The translations under genes and the position numbers were made by a program. From the NCBI RefSeq assembly GCF_022346885.1, contig NZ_JAKRNK010000012.1:31050-95049 (forward strand): a stretch of DNA of 64,000 bases. Reading direction: 5' to 3'. This DNA comes from Paenibacillus sp. ACRRX (GTDB lineage: Bacteria; Bacillota; Bacilli; Paenibacillales; Paenibacillaceae). Under the pieces are notes generated by a model. That model did no database searches and had not been told where the DNA came from. It was given only the letters and a program-made list of their open reading frames with translations. Positions 16,709 through 28,207 of this stretch are shown piece by piece. How positions within the stretch are numbered: the stretch's first letter is position 1; each line of letters begins with the position of its first letter.

Positions 16709-16734
16709 GTCGTCAACCTCCTTTTGTTAAATTC

Positions 16735-17103
16735 TTAGAACTCAAGACCAGCTTCACGAGCTGCGTCTGCCAATGCTTGGACACGTCCATGATACAAGTA
16801 ACCGCCACGGTCAAATACCACTTCAGTTACGCCTGCATCTTTCGCACGCTTCGCTACCAACTCGCCAACTTTGCGAGCGGATTCGACGTTACCGCCGTTA
16901 GAGATGCCTTCTGCAACCTCTTTATCCATAGTGGAAGCTGCTGCGATTGTTACGCCCTTAACATCATCGATGAGTTGAGCGTAGATATGTTTAGAGGAAC
17001 GGAATACGTTTAAACGCGGACGTGCTGTCGTTCCTTCAATTTTCTTACGCACACGAAGGTGACGTTTCAAACGAGCTTTGTTCTTATCGCCTTTCGTAAT
17101 CAC
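16735..17103 (-). CDS. rplR: 50S ribosomal protein L18
   Basis: 122 residues, a 5S rRNA-binding protein of the central protuberance. Basic N-terminus ([21 protein letters not shown]), [20 protein letters not shown] and [22 protein letters not shown] are typical. It sits between rplF and rpsE. Confidence 0.98.
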   Translation of the reverse strand: MITKGDKNKARLKRHLRVRKKIEGTTARPRLNVFRSSKHIYAQLIDDVKGVTIAAASTMDKEVAEGISNGGNVESARKVGELVAKRAKDAGVTEVVFDRGGYLYHGRVQALADAAREAGLEF

Positions 17104-17165
17104 GATTGTTTCACTCCCTTCAGTTTAGCCATTAAGCTACACGGGTAAGCGAGCTGGGCAAGATC

Positions 17166-17708
17166 TTACTTCTTCTTGCCAGCTTTACCTTCTTTACGCA
17201 GAATGCGTTCGCCTTCGTACTTGATACCTTTACCTTTATATGGCTCTGGCTCACGTACGGAACGAATTTTAGCTGCATAAGCACCAACGCGCTCTTTGTC
17301 GATACCTTTAACGATGATTTTCGTTTGTGCAGGAACGTCGAATTCGATGCCTGCTTCCGGAGTGATTTCTACCGGATGGGAATAACCAACGTTTAATACA
17401 AGTTTGTCCCCAGCTTTGTTAGCACGGTAACCTACGCCAACCAGCTCCAAAGTTTTGGAGTAACCTTCAGTTACACCATTAACCATGTTGCTAATTACGC
17501 TACGAGTTGTTCCGTGCAGGGAACGGTGAAGTTTATTATCAGAAGGACGAACAACGTTAATTACGTTCTCTTCTACAGATACTTGCATATCTTTATGAAG
17601 TTCACGAGACAACGTTCCTTTCGGTCCTTTAACCGTAATCACGCTATTGTCCAAAGTAACTGTTACGCCACCTGGAACGTCAATTGGTTTGCGACCAATA
17701 CGAGACAT
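17166..17708 (-). CDS. rplF: 50S ribosomal protein L6
   Basis: 180 residues from the ATG at 17708 ([15 protein letters not shown]); the six extra codons upstream overlap the GGAGG site. Duplicated L6 fold; [32 protein letters not shown] end is present. It binds helix 97 of 23S rRNA near the sarcin-ricin loop. Confidence 0.97.
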   Translation of the reverse strand: MSRIGRKPIDVPGGVTVTLDNSVITVKGPKGTLSRELHKDMQVSVEENVINVVRPSDNKLHRSLHGTTRSVISNMVNGVTEGYSKTLELVGVGYRANKAGDKLVLNVGYSHPVEITPEAGIEFDVPAQTKIIVKGIDKERVGAYAAKIRSVREPEPYKGKGIKYEGERILRKEGKAGKKK

Positions 17709-17741
17709 GTGTTGTTGCACCTCCAATCATTATGCGATTAA

Positions 17742-18140
17742 TTACCAAACGTAGCAGACTACCTCGCCGCCAGATTTGGATTGACGAGCTTCTTTATCCG
17801 TAACAACGCCTTTAGACGTCGAGATGATCGCGATACCAAGACCGCCGAGTACACGAGGTACCTCGTTCGATTTAGAGTATACACGCAATCCTGGCTTGGA
17901 AATACGTTTCAAGCCTGTGATGACACGCTCATTGTTAGCACCGTACTTCAAGAAGATACGGATGATCCCTTGTTTGTTGTCATCGATATATTCTGCATCA
18001 CGGATAAATCCTTCACGCTTGAGGATCTCAGCGATTTGCTTCTTCATTGTAGAAGCAGGCATTTCCACCGTTTCATGACGTACTGTGTTAGCATTGCGAA
18101 TGCGTGTAAGCATATCAGCAATTGGATCAGACATAACCAT
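17742..18140 (-). CDS. rpsH: 30S ribosomal protein S8
   Basis: 132 residues, a primary 16S rRNA-binding protein. [48 protein letters not shown] and [14 protein letters not shown] are hallmarks. It follows rpsN in the conserved spc order. In E. coli S8 represses this operon; no such site was identified here. Confidence 0.98.
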   Translation of the reverse strand: MVMSDPIADMLTRIRNANTVRHETVEMPASTMKKQIAEILKREGFIRDAEYIDDNKQGIIRIFLKYGANNERVITGLKRISKPGLRVYSKSNEVPRVLGGLGIAIISTSKGVVTDKEARQSKSGGEVVCYVW

Positions 18141-18172
18141 TAGTGTAAACCTCCTTCCCGCAACAGGGTTGA

Positions 18173-18358
18173 TTACCAGCTTGCTTTTTTAACGCCAGGA
18201 ATCTGGCCTTTATATGCCAATTCGCGGAAACAAATTCTGCAAATTTTGAATTTACGTAATACAGAATGCGGACGACCACAACGCTCACAACGAGTGTATC
18301 CTTGCACTTTGAACTTCGGTTTGCGTTGTTGTTTTACCAGCATCGAAGTTTTTGCCAC
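18173..18358 (-). CDS. rpsN: 30S ribosomal protein S14, zinc-binding type Z
   Basis: 61 residues. Two CxxC pairs (CERC and CRIC) make it the short C+ zinc form rather than the long C- paralogue induced by zinc starvation. It lies between rplE and rpsH. Confidence 0.98.
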   Translation of the reverse strand: MAKTSMLVKQQRKPKFKVQGYTRCERCGRPHSVLRKFKICRICFRELAYKGQIPGVKKASW

Positions 18359-18459
18359 GTGTTGACACCTCCTATGATATTTGTTGGACCAAGGTCACTA
18401 ACAAATTCATTGTCCTTATTACTTATGAATCGAAGAGATTACTCTTTCGATTTTGACGA

Positions 18460-19002
18460 TTATTTCGTGAAAGGCATGCCGAGTTGCGTCAACAATTCAC
18501 GGGACTCTTCGTCCGTTTTCGCTGTAGTAACGATAACGATGTCCATACCGCGTACTTTATCGATTTTATCGTACTCGATCTCAGGGAAAATGATTTGCTC
18601 TTTCAGACCGAGCGTGTAGTTACCGCGGCCGTCAAACGCTTTGTTAGAGATACCGCGGAAGTCGCGGACACGTGGAAGCGTGACGTTGAACAATTTGTCC
18701 AGGAAGTGATACATACGCTCACCACGTAGTGTCACCTTCACACCGATCGGCATTCCTTCACGAAGCTTAAAGCCTGCGATGGATTTTTTAGCGCGAGTGA
18801 TAACTGGCTTTTGACCAGAGATCAATTGCAATTCGGCAACAGCTGTATCCAAGACCTTGGAGTTCGAAACTGCCTCACCCATACCCATGTTGATGACGAC
18901 TTTTTCTACTTTAGGTACTTGCATTACCGTTGTATAGTTGAACTTCTGCATCAGAGCAGGAGTTATTTCGTTCAAATAACGTTCTTTCATGCGAGCTGCC
19001 AT
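18460..19002 (-). CDS. rplE: 50S ribosomal protein L5
   Basis: 180 residues, binding 5S rRNA and the P-site tRNA elbow. Recognised by [54 protein letters not shown] and the ending LLTQLGMPF. It follows rplX; about 100 bases separate it from rpsN. Confidence 0.98.
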   Translation of the reverse strand: MAARMKERYLNEITPALMQKFNYTTVMQVPKVEKVVINMGMGEAVSNSKVLDTAVAELQLISGQKPVITRAKKSIAGFKLREGMPIGVKVTLRGERMYHFLDKLFNVTLPRVRDFRGISNKAFDGRGNYTLGLKEQIIFPEIEYDKIDKVRGMDIVIVTTAKTDEESRELLTQLGMPFTK

Positions 19003-19028
19003 GTAAAATGGACCTCCTTTCCTAGCGA

Positions 19029-19382
19029 TTAGTCGATGATTTCGCCGGAGCGTTTTGCAACACGTACTTTTTTACCGTTCTCCAACACTTTGTAACCAAT
19101 ACGTGTTACTTTGCCCGACTTAGGATCCACGTGCATTACGTTCGATACGTGAATTGGAGCTTCTTGTTCAACGATACCGCCTTGCGGGTTCTTTTGGTTA
19201 GGCTTTTGGTGTTTTTTCACCATGTTAACACCTTCAATAAGAACACGGTTTTGACGTGGGAAAGCTGCGATAACGCGGCCTTTTTTACCTTTGTCTTTAC
19301 CAGTGATAACGATGACAGTGTCATCTTTTTTCACGTGCAATTTGTTGTTATGCGACTCCAGTACTTTCTTCATTCGTGGCAT
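19029..19382 (-). CDS. rplX: 50S ribosomal protein L24
   Basis: 117 residues, an assembly initiator with a KOW motif. [20 protein letters not shown] and [20 protein letters not shown] identify it. It sits between rplN and rplE. An alternative ATG three codons in (MKKVLESHN) is also possible. Confidence 0.97.
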   Translation of the reverse strand: MPRMKKVLESHNNKLHVKKDDTVIVITGKDKGKKGRVIAAFPRQNRVLIEGVNMVKKHQKPNQKNPQGGIVEQEAPIHVSNVMHVDPKSGKVTRIGYKVLENGKKVRVAKRSGEIID

Positions 19383-19420
19383 GTGTCACACCTCCTGAAC
19401 CTTGCTTGCAGGCAAGTTGA

Positions 19421-19789
19421 TTAAATAACTTCCGGTGCCAAGGAAACGATTTTCATGAAGTCTTTATCGCGAAGTTCGCGAGCAACTGGTCCGAAAATAC
19501 GTGTTCCACGTGGGCCTTTATCGTCTTTAACAATTACCGCTGCGTTCTCATCAAATGCGATGTAAGAACCGTCTTTACGACGAACGGAACGCTTCGTACG
19601 AACGATAACTGCTTTTACAACGTCACCCTTTTTGACAACGCCGCCTGGTGTTGCTTGTTTTACAGAGCAGATGATCAAGTCTCCAATGTGGCCTACGCGA
19701 CGTCCCGTACCACCCAAGACACGAATACACATCAGTTCTTTTGCACCAGAGTTGTCTGCTACAGCTAAACGTGTAAATGGTTGAATCAT
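19421..19789 (-). CDS. rplN: 50S ribosomal protein L14
   Basis: 122 residues, at the 30S-50S interface. [36 protein letters not shown] and [18 protein letters not shown] are near-invariant. It starts the block after rpsQ in the spc operon. Confidence 0.99.
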   Translation of the reverse strand: MIQPFTRLAVADNSGAKELMCIRVLGGTGRRVGHIGDLIICSVKQATPGGVVKKGDVVKAVIVRTKRSVRRKDGSYIAFDENAAVIVKDDKGPRGTRIFGPVARELRDKDFMKIVSLAPEVI

Positions 19790-19825
19790 TCTGTTTTCCT
19801 CCTTCCGGTTAAAACTAACCGAGCA

Positions 19826-20092
19826 TTAAACGATTACAGCTTTCTCAACGATCTCTACCAGTCTCCAGCGTTTGTCTTTCGACAAAGGACGCGTTTCCAT
19901 GACTTTTACAGTATCGCCGATCTTAGCTTCGTTGTTCTCGTCGTGAGCTTTGAACTTTTTCGTATATTTAATGCGTTTGTGGTACAAGTCATGCTTTTTG
20001 TACGTTTCAACCGCGATTACGATTGTTTTGTCCATTTTGTCACTGACCACTTTACCAACTTGCACTTTACGAGCGTTGCGTTGTTCACTCAT
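19826..20092 (-). CDS. rpsQ: 30S ribosomal protein S17
   Basis: 88 residues, a primary 16S rRNA binder with an OB fold. [19 protein letters not shown] and [20 protein letters not shown] are typical. Last gene of the classical S10 operon. Confidence 0.98.
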   Translation of the reverse strand: MSEQRNARKVQVGKVVSDKMDKTIVIAVETYKKHDLYHKRIKYTKKFKAHDENNEAKIGDTVKVMETRPLSKDKRWRLVEIVEKAVIV

Positions 20093-20154
20093 GAGTGTGT
20101 TGCCTCCTTCCTGAGTACAGGATGTCTATTTATAGTCAAGATCTTGACGCTAAA

Positions 20155-20355
20155 TTAGCTAGTAATCCCAAGTTCTCTTTCACGCAATACCGTTTTAGCA
20201 CGAGCAATTGCTTTACGTACATCACGGATGCGAGTTGGGTTGTCAAGCTGTCCAGTAGCCAATTGGAAACGGAGGTTGAAAAGTTCTTCCTTGAATCCGA
20301 CAATCTTTTGTTCAAGTTCAGCAGTGGTCAAGTTGCGGAATTCACTAGCTTTCAT
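20155..20355 (-). CDS. rpmC: 50S ribosomal protein L29
   Basis: 66 residues from the ATG at 20355 ([17 protein letters not shown]), which overlaps the end of rplP by 11 bases; a GTGGTGA purine stretch upstream can serve as the ribosome site. Contains [20 protein letters not shown], the family signature. It helps form the docking site for nascent-chain factors near the exit tunnel. Confidence 0.96.
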   Translation of the reverse strand: MKASEFRNLTTAELEQKIVGFKEELFNLRFQLATGQLDNPTRIRDVRKAIARAKTVLRERELGITS

Positions 20356-20779
20356 TTGCTTCACCACCCATTTCTTCGCGTTTCACAAACTTCGTCTTGA
20401 TAGGGAGTTTGTGTGCAGCGAGGCGCATTGCTTCACGAGCGACTTCCTCAGGAACACCAGAAAGTTCGAACATGATCTTACCAGGCTTAACAACAGCTAC
20501 CCATTTCTCAACGTTACCTTTACCGGAACCCATCCGCACCTCAAGAGGCTTTTGCGTAATTGGCTTATCCGGGAAGATTTTGATCCATACTTTACCGCCA
20601 CGTTTAATGTAACGAGTCATCGCAATACGAGCAGCCTCGATTTGACGGTTTGTGATCCATGTAGGCTCAAGAGCTTGTAAACCGTATTCACCGAAGTTTA
20701 CAGTTGTGCCGCCTTTAGCGCGACCTTTCAAGCTACCGCGTTGTTGTTTACGATGTTTGACACGTTTAGGTACCAACAT
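20345..20779 (-). CDS. rplP: 50S ribosomal protein L16
   Basis: 144 residues. [40 protein letters not shown] and [19 protein letters not shown] are diagnostic. It organises the A-site side of the peptidyl transferase region. Immediately follows rpsC and overlaps rpmC. Confidence 0.98.
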   Translation of the reverse strand: MLVPKRVKHRKQQRGSLKGRAKGGTTVNFGEYGLQALEPTWITNRQIEAARIAMTRYIKRGGKVWIKIFPDKPITQKPLEVRMGSGKGNVEKWVAVVKPGKIMFELSGVPEEVAREAMRLAAHKLPIKTKFVKREEMGGEANES

Positions 20780-20781
20780 GA

Positions 20782-21447
20782 TTAGTTGCCTCCTTCCTCA
20801 ACAGCCTTTTTCTTAGCCGTAGGAAGTACCTCTCCACGATAGATCCATACTTTTACGCCGATACGGCCGTAAGTTGTATGAGCTTCTGCCGTGCCATAAT
20901 CGATGTCGGCGCGAAGCGTATGAAGTGGTACAGTTCCTTCGCTGTATCCTTCAGAACGAGCGATTTCAGCACCGCCCAAACGACCACTTACCGCTGTTTT
21001 AATTCCTTTTGCACCTGAACGCATAGAACGTTGAATCGCTTGTTTCAGCGCGCGACGGAAAGAAACGCGGCGCTCCAGTTGTTGTGCAATGCTCTCAGCA
21101 ACGAGAATTGCATCCAAGTCTGGAGTTTTGATTTCCGAAATGTTGATGTGCACTTTTTTGCCGCCAGCAATTTTAGTTACTTCACGACGAAGAGCTTCAA
21201 CCTCGGAACCGCCTTTACCAATTACCATACCTGGTTTAGCGGTGTGAATCGTAACGTTCACGCGATTAGCGGCACGTTCGATTTCGATTTTAGACACAGC
21301 TGCGTCTTTAAGTTTATTTTTAAGGTACTCACGAACCTTAACGTCTTCAATCAGCAATGCGCCGAAGTCTTTCTCAGCGTACCATTTAGATTCCCAATCA
21401 CGGATAATACCTACTCGAAGTCCGACGGGATTTACCTTTTGACCCAC
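20782..21447 (-). CDS. rpsC: 30S ribosomal protein S3
   Basis: 221 residues from a GTG at 21447 after AAGGAGGG; the ATG 24 codons upstream would overlap rplV deeply and is not conserved. [20 protein letters not shown], the KH domain motif [14 protein letters not shown] and [15 protein letters not shown] are present. Lines the mRNA entry site with S4 and S5. Confidence 0.97.
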   Translation of the reverse strand: MGQKVNPVGLRVGIIRDWESKWYAEKDFGALLIEDVKVREYLKNKLKDAAVSKIEIERAANRVNVTIHTAKPGMVIGKGGSEVEALRREVTKIAGGKKVHINISEIKTPDLDAILVAESIAQQLERRVSFRRALKQAIQRSMRSGAKGIKTAVSGRLGGAEIARSEGYSEGTVPLHTLRADIDYGTAEAHTTYGRIGVKVWIYRGEVLPTAKKKAVEEGGN

Positions 21448-21460
21448 ACGTTTTCCCTCC

Positions 21461-21793
21461 TTATTTCTCGGATACCACAAGCGTGATGTGGCTAGTTCTC
21501 TTATTGATACGGCTTGCACGTCCCATTGCGCGAGGACGGAAACGTTTCAATGTTGGACCTTCGTTCACGAATACTTGCTCAATTACGAGCTTATTCACGT
21601 CCAATTGATAGTTATGTTCTGCATTGGCAATAGCAGAGTTCAACAATTTTTCAACCACTGGGGACGCCGATTTTGGCGTGTGGCGTAAAATTGCAATTGC
21701 TTCGCCTACTTGCTTTCCGCGGATCAAGTCGATAACGAGCTTGACTTTGCGGGGAGCGATGCGAACACTATTTGCATGAGCTTTCGCTTGCAT
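21461..21793 (-). CDS. rplV: 50S ribosomal protein L22
   Basis: 110 residues starting at the ATG at 21793 ([20 protein letters not shown]) after GGGGAGG. The exit-tunnel hairpin region [20 protein letters not shown] is intact. Lies between rpsS and rpsC; macrolide resistance changes map to that loop in other species, none is evident here. Confidence 0.97.
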   Translation of the reverse strand: MQAKAHANSVRIAPRKVKLVIDLIRGKQVGEAIAILRHTPKSASPVVEKLLNSAIANAEHNYQLDVNKLVIEQVFVNEGPTLKRFRPRAMGRASRINKRTSHITLVVSEK

Positions 21794-21826
21794 GTTAGTA
21801 CCTCCCCTCAAATGCTAAGTTCTGAA

Positions 21827-22105
21827 TTATCGTTTGCCCGTTTTCTTGTCATCATCATGACCTTTGTACGTACGAGTAGGTGCGAACTCTCCGAACTTGT
21901 GTCCTACCATATCTTCTGTAACGTAAACTGGTACATGTTTGCGGCCATCATATACTGCAATTGTGTGACCGATGAATTGAGGAAAAATTGTGGAACGACG
22001 GGACCAAGTCTTAATTACGACTTTCTTGCCGCCTTCGTTCATAACTTCAACTTTCTTCAAAAGGTGACCATCAATGAATGGTCCTTTTTTCAAACTGCGA
22101 CCCAT
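21827..22105 (-). CDS. rpsS: 30S ribosomal protein S19
   Basis: 92 residues. [20 protein letters not shown] and [20 protein letters not shown] are typical. Small-subunit head protein contacting S13 and bridge B1a. Confidence 0.98.
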   Translation of the reverse strand: MGRSLKKGPFIDGHLLKKVEVMNEGGKKVVIKTWSRRSTIFPQFIGHTIAVYDGRKHVPVYVTEDMVGHKFGEFAPTRTYKGHDDDKKTGKR

Positions 22106-22176
22106 GTGTGAATCCTCCCTTCACGAGACCTGTTTGTTTCGCTTGTTACGCTGCTGCGTATCGAACCGAACAAATA

Positions 22177-23007
22177 TTATTTCGTGCGACGACGAACAAT
22201 ATATTTATCGGAGTGTTTGCCTTTTTTACGCGTTTTGTAACCGAGCGTAGGTTTGCCCCATGGAGACAATGGCGATTTACGACCGATTGGAGCGCGACCT
22301 TCACCACCACCATGTGGGTGATCAACCGGGTTCATTACAACCCCGCGGACTGTTGGACGTTTGCCCAACCAACGGTTACGACCTGCTTTACCGATCTTAA
22401 TGAGTTCATGATCTTGGTTACCAACGGAACCGATAGTAGCGCGGCAAACTTTCAAGACTTTACGAACTTCACCAGAGGACAAGCGAACTGTTACATAACG
22501 TTCTTCTTTACCAAGCAATTGAGCTTCCGTACCAGCTGCACGAACCAACTGAGCACCTTTACCTGGTTTCAACTCGATGTTGTGGATAACTGTACCTACT
22601 GGAATGTTCTCAAGCGGCATTGCATTACCGATCTTGATATCAGCTCCAGCGCCGGACATAACAACATCGCCGACTTTCAAACCTTTAGGTGCGATGATAT
22701 AACGTTTCTCACCATCAGCATAGTGAATCAATGCAATGTTAGAAGTACGGTTTGGATCGTACTCAACTGTAGCAACGCGGCCTTGAATGCCATCTTTGTT
22801 ACGTTTGAAATCGATGATACGATACTTACGTTTGTGACCACCGCCATGATGGCGAGTAGTAATTTTACCTTGGTTGTTGCGGCCAGCTTTTTTGCTAAGA
22901 GGCGCAAGCAACGATTTCTCCGGTGTGCTTGTTGTGATCTCTTCGAACGTCGAAACGCTCATGCCACGACGAGCCGGGGATGTCGGTTTATACTTTTTGA
23001 TTGGCAC
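22177..23007 (-). CDS. rplB: 50S ribosomal protein L2
   Basis: 276 residues, needed for subunit association and peptidyl transferase activity. [39 protein letters not shown] and the [18 protein letters not shown] motif with the critical histidine are all visible. Follows rplW. Confidence 0.99.
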   Translation of the reverse strand: MPIKKYKPTSPARRGMSVSTFEEITTSTPEKSLLAPLSKKAGRNNQGKITTRHHGGGHKRKYRIIDFKRNKDGIQGRVATVEYDPNRTSNIALIHYADGEKRYIIAPKGLKVGDVVMSGAGADIKIGNAMPLENIPVGTVIHNIELKPGKGAQLVRAAGTEAQLLGKEERYVTVRLSSGEVRKVLKVCRATIGSVGNQDHELIKIGKAGRNRWLGKRPTVRGVVMNPVDHPHGGGEGRAPIGRKSPLSPWGKPTLGYKTRKKGKHSDKYIVRRRTK

Positions 23008-23040
23008 TTGTTTTCCCTCCTTACTTCAAAACTTGTTTAT

Positions 23041-23331
23041 TTATACCGTTTCAAAGAACTCAAGCGGTTTGCTGTCAGCTGTCAAAGTTACGAAAGCTTT
23101 CTTCCATTCGGAAGTGTAGCCATTGTAGCGGCCATAACGTTTCGGCTTAGCCGGAACACGCAACGTGTTCACGCTCGCTACTTTCACTTTGAAGATTTGC
23201 TCGATAGCACTCTTGACTTCTGTTTTGTTGGCACGAATGTCAACCTCAAATACGTATTTAAGGCCATCCATCATCTCAGCAGTACGCTCAGTGATGATAG
23301 GACGCTTAATGATATCACGAGGATCTTTCAT
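23041..23331 (-). CDS. rplW: 50S ribosomal protein L23
   Basis: 96 residues, the exit-tunnel rim protein where trigger factor and SRP dock. [19 protein letters not shown] and [20 protein letters not shown] identify it. Its start touches the rplD stop (ends at 23331). Confidence 0.98.
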   Translation of the reverse strand: MKDPRDIIKRPIITERTAEMMDGLKYVFEVDIRANKTEVKSAIEQIFKVKVASVNTLRVPAKPKRYGRYNGYTSEWKKAFVTLTADSKPLEFFETV

Positions 23332-23954
23332 TACGCGAACACCTCCTCTACCTTCGAAACAGCATCCTTCGTGATGATCAGGTTCTGGTGGCGAAGCACG
23401 TCATAAACGTTAACTCCATCAGCCGCAACCAATTTCACGGATGGGATGTTGCGAGCGGAGAGCGCCACGTTGTCGTTGTACTCAGGTACTACAACAAGCG
23501 CTTTGCGTTCCACTTTCAAGTTGTTCAAGATCGCTTGGAATTCTTTCGTTTTCGGCGCGTTCAAGTTCAACTCGTCAAGTACAATAATTTTATTTTCCAA
23601 CACTTTGGAAGAAAGTGCGGATTTGATCGCCAAACGACGAACTTTTTTAGGAAGCTTATATGCATAGCTGCGTGGTGTTGGTCCGAATACTACGCCGCCG
23701 CCTTTCCATTGTGGCGAACGAATCGAACCTTGACGCGCGCGGCCAGTTCCTTTTTGTTTCCATGGCTTACGGCCACCGCCGCGAACCTCGGAACGACCTT
23801 TAACTTTGTGTGTACCTTGACGCAACGATGCAAGCTGCATCACAACTGCATCATGAAGTACATGTTTGTTAGGCTCAATTCCGAATACACTGTCAGCCAA
23901 TTCAATCTCGCCAACTTGCGTACCGGAAATGTTGTACAATGCTACTTTAGGCAT
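23331..23954 (-). CDS. rplD: 50S ribosomal protein L4
   Basis: 207 residues. The extended tunnel loop [20 protein letters not shown] followed by [13 protein letters not shown] is diagnostic. In E. coli L4 represses the S10 operon, and a similar leader function has been proposed in Firmicutes; a possible hairpin lies upstream of rpsJ. Confidence 0.98.
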   Translation of the reverse strand: MPKVALYNISGTQVGEIELADSVFGIEPNKHVLHDAVVMQLASLRQGTHKVKGRSEVRGGGRKPWKQKGTGRARQGSIRSPQWKGGGVVFGPTPRSYAYKLPKKVRRLAIKSALSSKVLENKIIVLDELNLNAPKTKEFQAILNNLKVERKALVVVPEYNDNVALSARNIPSVKLVAADGVNVYDVLRHQNLIITKDAVSKVEEVFA

Positions 23955-23979
23955 TCTGAGCTCCTCCTTTCCTCACACA

Positions 23980-24603
23980 TTACTTTTTAATTGCGGATTT
24001 AACGTTAATGAAGCTGTTTTTAGGTCCTGGAATGGAGCCTTTAACGAGGATTACGTTACGTTCCATATCCACTTTAACAACCTCAAGATTTTGAATTGTA
24101 ATTGTTACGCTACCCATATGTCCTGGAAGACGTTTGCCTTTAGGAACGCGGTTCGCTTGGATAGAACCCATGGAACCTGGGCCACGATGGTAACGGGAAC
24201 CGTGGGACATAGGTCCGCGGCTTTGACCCCAACGTTGGATAACGCCGGAGAAACCTTTACCTTTAGAAATACCTGTAACGTCTACGAATTCACCTTCAGT
24301 GAACAAGTCAGCTTTCAACTCCTGGCCAACTTCGTATTGCGAAAGATCGATACCACGGTATTCCTTAATGTAGCGCTTAGGCGTTGTGTTAGCTTTTTTA
24401 GCATGTCCGATTTCTGGCTTGTTGGCACGCTTTTCTTTCTTGTCAGCAAAGCCGACTTGAATTGCTTCGTAACCATCGTTCTCAAGATCTTTCTTTTGAA
24501 GAACGACACAAGGACCAGCTTCGATAACTGTTACTGGCACAACATTACCCTCTGGAGTAAATACTTGAGTCATGCCGAGTTTTTTTCCTAAGATACCTTT
24601 CAT
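23980..24603 (-). CDS. rplC: 50S ribosomal protein L3
   Basis: 207 residues, one of the two assembly initiators. [38 protein letters not shown] and [19 protein letters not shown] are near-invariant. Follows rpsJ in the S10 operon. Confidence 0.99.
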   Translation of the reverse strand: MKGILGKKLGMTQVFTPEGNVVPVTVIEAGPCVVLQKKDLENDGYEAIQVGFADKKEKRANKPEIGHAKKANTTPKRYIKEYRGIDLSQYEVGQELKADLFTEGEFVDVTGISKGKGFSGVIQRWGQSRGPMSHGSRYHRGPGSMGSIQANRVPKGKRLPGHMGSVTITIQNLEVVKVDMERNVILVKGSIPGPKNSFINVKSAIKK

Positions 24604-24650
24604 GTTGACACCTCTTTTCCTTCCATATTCCGTTCATACTTAAGCTGTTC

Positions 24651-25067
<417 letters not shown>

Positions 25068-25097
25068 TCATCGCAACGTCGACGAACAACATTCACT

Positions 25098-25126
25098 ATT
25101 ATATATAAATGTCCCGATAATTGCAA
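25098..25126 (-). promoter_or_regulatory. Sigma-A promoter of the S10 operon
   Basis: Minus strand: TTGCAA at 25121-25126, 17-base spacer, TATAAT at 25098-25103. Transcription would begin near 25091, leaving a leader of about 130 bases before rpsJ. The rest of the 24960-25313 spacer shows an AT-rich inverted repeat (CATTATAT/ATATAATG, 25229-25256) beyond the hemAT-like stop and no gene. Confidence 0.8.
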
Positions 25127-25313
25127 GCATTTGTAGCAAATTCGTTTATACATATAAAATAAGAGAAATATTACGGTATACCAAGCAACTTAGTATTGTC
25201 GTCAGTTCATCTCAAAGTCGGCTGCTAGGACATTATATAATGAAAAATTCATATAATGCCACGGTAATCCATACCAACTGTCGCGAGTTCCTTCTATATA
25301 AGAAGAAGTCCGC

Positions 25314-26672
25314 TTACAGCTTCATCGTTGTATGATTTAATTGTTCAGCCGATTCAGCAACTTGCCGTGTTGCCTGACCGATTCCTGCAATCATTTCCAT
25401 AAGAAGCTCAAATTCTCCTTGAATGCTATCCATGGAGTGCCTGCTTGTTTCAACCTTTTGAACGATATTTATGAAAGCTCCACTAGTTTCTTCTGATTGC
25501 TCCTTTACGGAGGCCACACTAGCACGTACCTCACTAATAATTTGAACAACAGAGTTATTAACCAAAGTTGAGTTCCCTATCAACTCTTCAATGTCCGCTA
25601 CCGTTTGCTTCGTATGGTCGGCCAATTTATTTACTTCTTTGGCTACAACAGCAAATCCCAACCCATGCTCTCCTGCACGTGCAGCTTCTATAGAAGCGTT
25701 TAATGATAATAAGTTAGTCTGATCTGCTATCTCCCTTACAGCTCCAATAATAGTTCTTATTCGTATAGACGTATCTTTTAAATTGATAATCCGAATTTGC
25801 ATTTCATGAGCATGGTCATTAATCCGCTGAATACTCTCAGACACTCCGGTCATCAATTGTTTGCCTTCCATAGCGACCTCTTGTGTCATACTTGTTGATT
25901 GCGCTGCAGCTTGAACTCTATCGTTAAGCTCTACACCTTTATGACTAAGACTGGATATTGTGAGATTGGTTTCAGCTGCCAGTGCCGCAAGTTGTTCACT
26001 TAGCTGGCTTATATTTTGTTTCAACTCATTTTTAACTACTTCATATTGCTGGGCCATTTGCATATGGAAACGCTCCTCATAAGCATCCAGCACAAGCTGT
26101 TGTTCCAGATTAAATATTTTGTTCAGAGCATGAATACATGATATTGAACACTCTTTATCCGGAATGCGGCGCAGCACAAGATCAGTAATGATGGCCTGCA
26201 AATTTTGAAAAGCTCCCATATACCATTTCGACTCAAGTCCTATATGCTGATGTACAGAAGCAATTTTTATACGTTTTATAATATAGGGACCATCAATCAC
26301 ACCATTAAACATTTCTTCAATATGGATGCGGAGCGTTGACTTCAACTTTTCCACTGAACTGTTATTTCGAATCAACATATCCAGTTGAGCTATACTTATA
26401 ATCGTGTCATAAAATTGAGTTGTCAATGCCTCTACTTCCATAGAAATATAAGGCTTTAAACATCTTAATAGTCTAAGGTCAACTTCCGTTAATGAGATCA
26501 TGTTTAGTTGTTTCCATAAGGGATGTTCATCTGGTAAATTTATTTTTCCCCAAGCCTCACTTACCTGTTGCTGATCATCTATGTTCCATATGGGCTCTGA
26601 ACCCTTCCTTGTAGCACTGAATTGCCCTAACTCCGTTGTGTTATCGGAAAACCATTTCGTTATAAAGTTCAT
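25314..26672 (-). CDS. HemAT-like globin-coupled aerotaxis transducer
   Basis: 452 residues, soluble. About residues 45-200 form a protoglobin-type sensor: the region RIKIASVHQHIGLESKWYMG matches the heme-proximal segment of Bacillus HemAT, with the likely proximal His near residue 141. The C-terminal half is a methyl-accepting signalling domain with the hairpin tip EIADQTNLLSLNASIEAARA. No transmembrane segments are seen, as in HemAT. It would bind O2 and signal to CheA/CheW. The start ATG at 26672 follows AAGGA; the longer frame is less likely. It stands alone between the str and S10 operons, where Bacillus has ybaC. Confidence 0.88.
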   Translation of the reverse strand: MNFITKWFSDNTTELGQFSATRKGSEPIWNIDDQQQVSEAWGKINLPDEHPLWKQLNMISLTEVDLRLLRCLKPYISMEVEALTTQFYDTIISIAQLDMLIRNNSSVEKLKSTLRIHIEEMFNGVIDGPYIIKRIKIASVHQHIGLESKWYMGAFQNLQAIITDLVLRRIPDKECSISCIHALNKIFNLEQQLVLDAYEERFHMQMAQQYEVVKNELKQNISQLSEQLAALAAETNLTISSLSHKGVELNDRVQAAAQSTSMTQEVAMEGKQLMTGVSESIQRINDHAHEMQIRIINLKDTSIRIRTIIGAVREIADQTNLLSLNASIEAARAGEHGLGFAVVAKEVNKLADHTKQTVADIEELIGNSTLVNNSVVQIISEVRASVASVKEQSEETSGAFINIVQKVETSRHSMDSIQGEFELLMEMIAGIGQATRQVAESAEQLNHTTMKL

Positions 26673-26718
26673 CAGGATGCATCCTTCCCTAAGAAGTGTA
26701 CACTCTGTCCCGCAAGAG

Positions 26719-26841
26719 TTATCCACACCCTTGTGACATATAGGACATTACTCCTATTATAGTCCGGTAAATAGTCCCGCATAGGCATCCCATATATCCA
26801 AGCTGTGAATATTGTATTAGAACATTCTGAACTTATCCACA
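26719..26841. promoter_or_regulatory. Pair of consensus DnaA boxes
   Basis: TTATCCACA, the consensus DnaA-binding nonamer, occurs at 26719-26727 and again at 26833-26841 in the same orientation, in the spacer between tuf and the hemAT-like gene. Binding is inferred from the perfect match only. Confidence 0.55.
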
Positions 26842-26845
26842 TAAA

Positions 26846-26881
26846 CAAAAACAATCCCTCTCCGTTAGGAAAGGGATTGTG
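26846..26881 (-). terminator. Terminator after tuf
   Basis: Minus strand CAATCCCTTTCC pairs with GAGAGGGATTG (one mismatch region) around TAACG and is followed by TTTTTGTTT. It ends the str operon downstream of tuf. Confidence 0.85.
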
Positions 26882-26909
26882 ATTAATGTCGGCTAATGCC
26901 GAACATTAA

Positions 26910-28100
26910 TTATTTTTGGATGGATGCAACCGCACCGGCACCTACTGTACGTCCGCCTTCACGAATCGCGAAGCGTGTTCCTTCTTCGATAGCGATTGGG
27001 CTGATCAATTTAACAGTAACTGTGATGTTGTCACCAGGCATAACCATTTCAGTGCCTTCTGGCAATTCGATGATACCTGTTACGTCAGTTGTACGGAAGT
27101 AGAACTGTGGACGGTAGCCAGTAAAGAAAGGCTTGTGACGGCCACCCTCTTCTTTAGTCAACACGTAGATTTGGGAAGTGAACTCTGTATGTGGTTTAAC
27201 CGTACCTGGTTTAACCAATACTTGTCCGCGCTCGATGTTGCTGCGGTCTACACCACGAAGCAACGCACCGATGTTGTCACCAGCTTGAGCGGAATCAAGA
27301 AGTTTACGGAACATTTCTACGCCCGTAACAACCGATTTGCGAGTCTCTTCTTGGATACCAACGATTTCGATCTCTTCGCCTACTTTAACAGTACCGCGCT
27401 CTACACGACCAGTAGCAACTGTACCACGTCCAGTGATGGAGAACACGTCCTCGACAGGCATCAAGAAAGGCTTGTCAGTTTCGCGCTCTGGTTGTGGAAT
27501 GTAGTTGTCGATTTGTTCGAACAATTCAACAACTTTATCAGCCCACTCACCATCTGGGTTTTGAAGAGCTTCACGAGCGGAACCACGGATGATTGGAGTG
27601 TCGTCGCCTGGGAACTCATATTCGTTCAACAAGTCACGAACTTCCATTTCAACCAATTCAAGCAACTCTTCGTCTTCTACCATGTCGCATTTGTTCAAGA
27701 ATACAACGATGTAAGGTACGCCTACTTGGCGGGACAACAAGATGTGCTCACGTGTTTGTGGCATTGGACCGTCAGCTGCAGATACAACCAAGATCGCGCC
27801 GTCCATTTGAGCAGCACCAGTGATCATGTTTTTAACGTAGTCCGCGTGACCTGGGCAGTCAACGTGTGCATAGTGACGAGCTGGTGTTTCGTACTCTACG
27901 TGAGATGTGGAAATTGTGATACCGCGTTCGCGCTCTTCTGGAGCTTTATCGATTTGATCGAATGCAATTGCAGCACCGCCATAACGTTTGGACAATACTG
28001 TAGTGATTGCAGCTGTCAAAGTTGTTTTACCGTGGTCAACGTGACCGATAGTACCGATGTTAACATGCGGTTTATTACGTTCAAATTTTGCCTTTGCCAT
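26910..28100 (-). CDS. tuf: Elongation factor Tu
   Basis: 396 residues from the ATG at 28100 ([20 protein letters not shown]); the 18 extra upstream codons are leader. GTPase motifs [18 protein letters not shown] and NKCD are intact, and residues of domains 2-3 (e.g. [20 protein letters not shown]) are canonical. It delivers aminoacyl-tRNA to the ribosome. Last gene of the str operon, 107 bases after fusA. Confidence 0.99.
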   Translation of the reverse strand: MAKAKFERNKPHVNIGTIGHVDHGKTTLTAAITTVLSKRYGGAAIAFDQIDKAPEERERGITISTSHVEYETPARHYAHVDCPGHADYVKNMITGAAQMDGAILVVSAADGPMPQTREHILLSRQVGVPYIVVFLNKCDMVEDEELLELVEMEVRDLLNEYEFPGDDTPIIRGSAREALQNPDGEWADKVVELFEQIDNYIPQPERETDKPFLMPVEDVFSITGRGTVATGRVERGTVKVGEEIEIVGIQEETRKSVVTGVEMFRKLLDSAQAGDNIGALLRGVDRSNIERGQVLVKPGTVKPHTEFTSQIYVLTKEEGGRHKPFFTGYRPQFYFRTTDVTGIIELPEGTEMVMPGDNITVTVKLISPIAIEEGTRFAIREGGRTVGAGAVASIQK

Positions 28101-28207
28101 TTTGAACAATTCCTCCTTAATAGTGGAATAATATATGGGATTGAAGGTCGGCATGAAGATTTAGATCAACTTCCCGACCTTGTGTAAACTTAGATTAAGC
28201 AGTTAAA

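Noticed and set aside
22078..23406. Long plus-strand open frame of 442 codons opposite rplB and rplW
   Set aside because: It is antisense to two near-invariant ribosomal protein genes, has abundant Cys/Phe/Thr runs typical of a shadow frame and no ribosome site.
26916..28187. Long plus-strand frame of 423 codons opposite tuf
   Set aside because: Antisense shadow of the EF-Tu gene; composition is atypical and no homology is recognisable.
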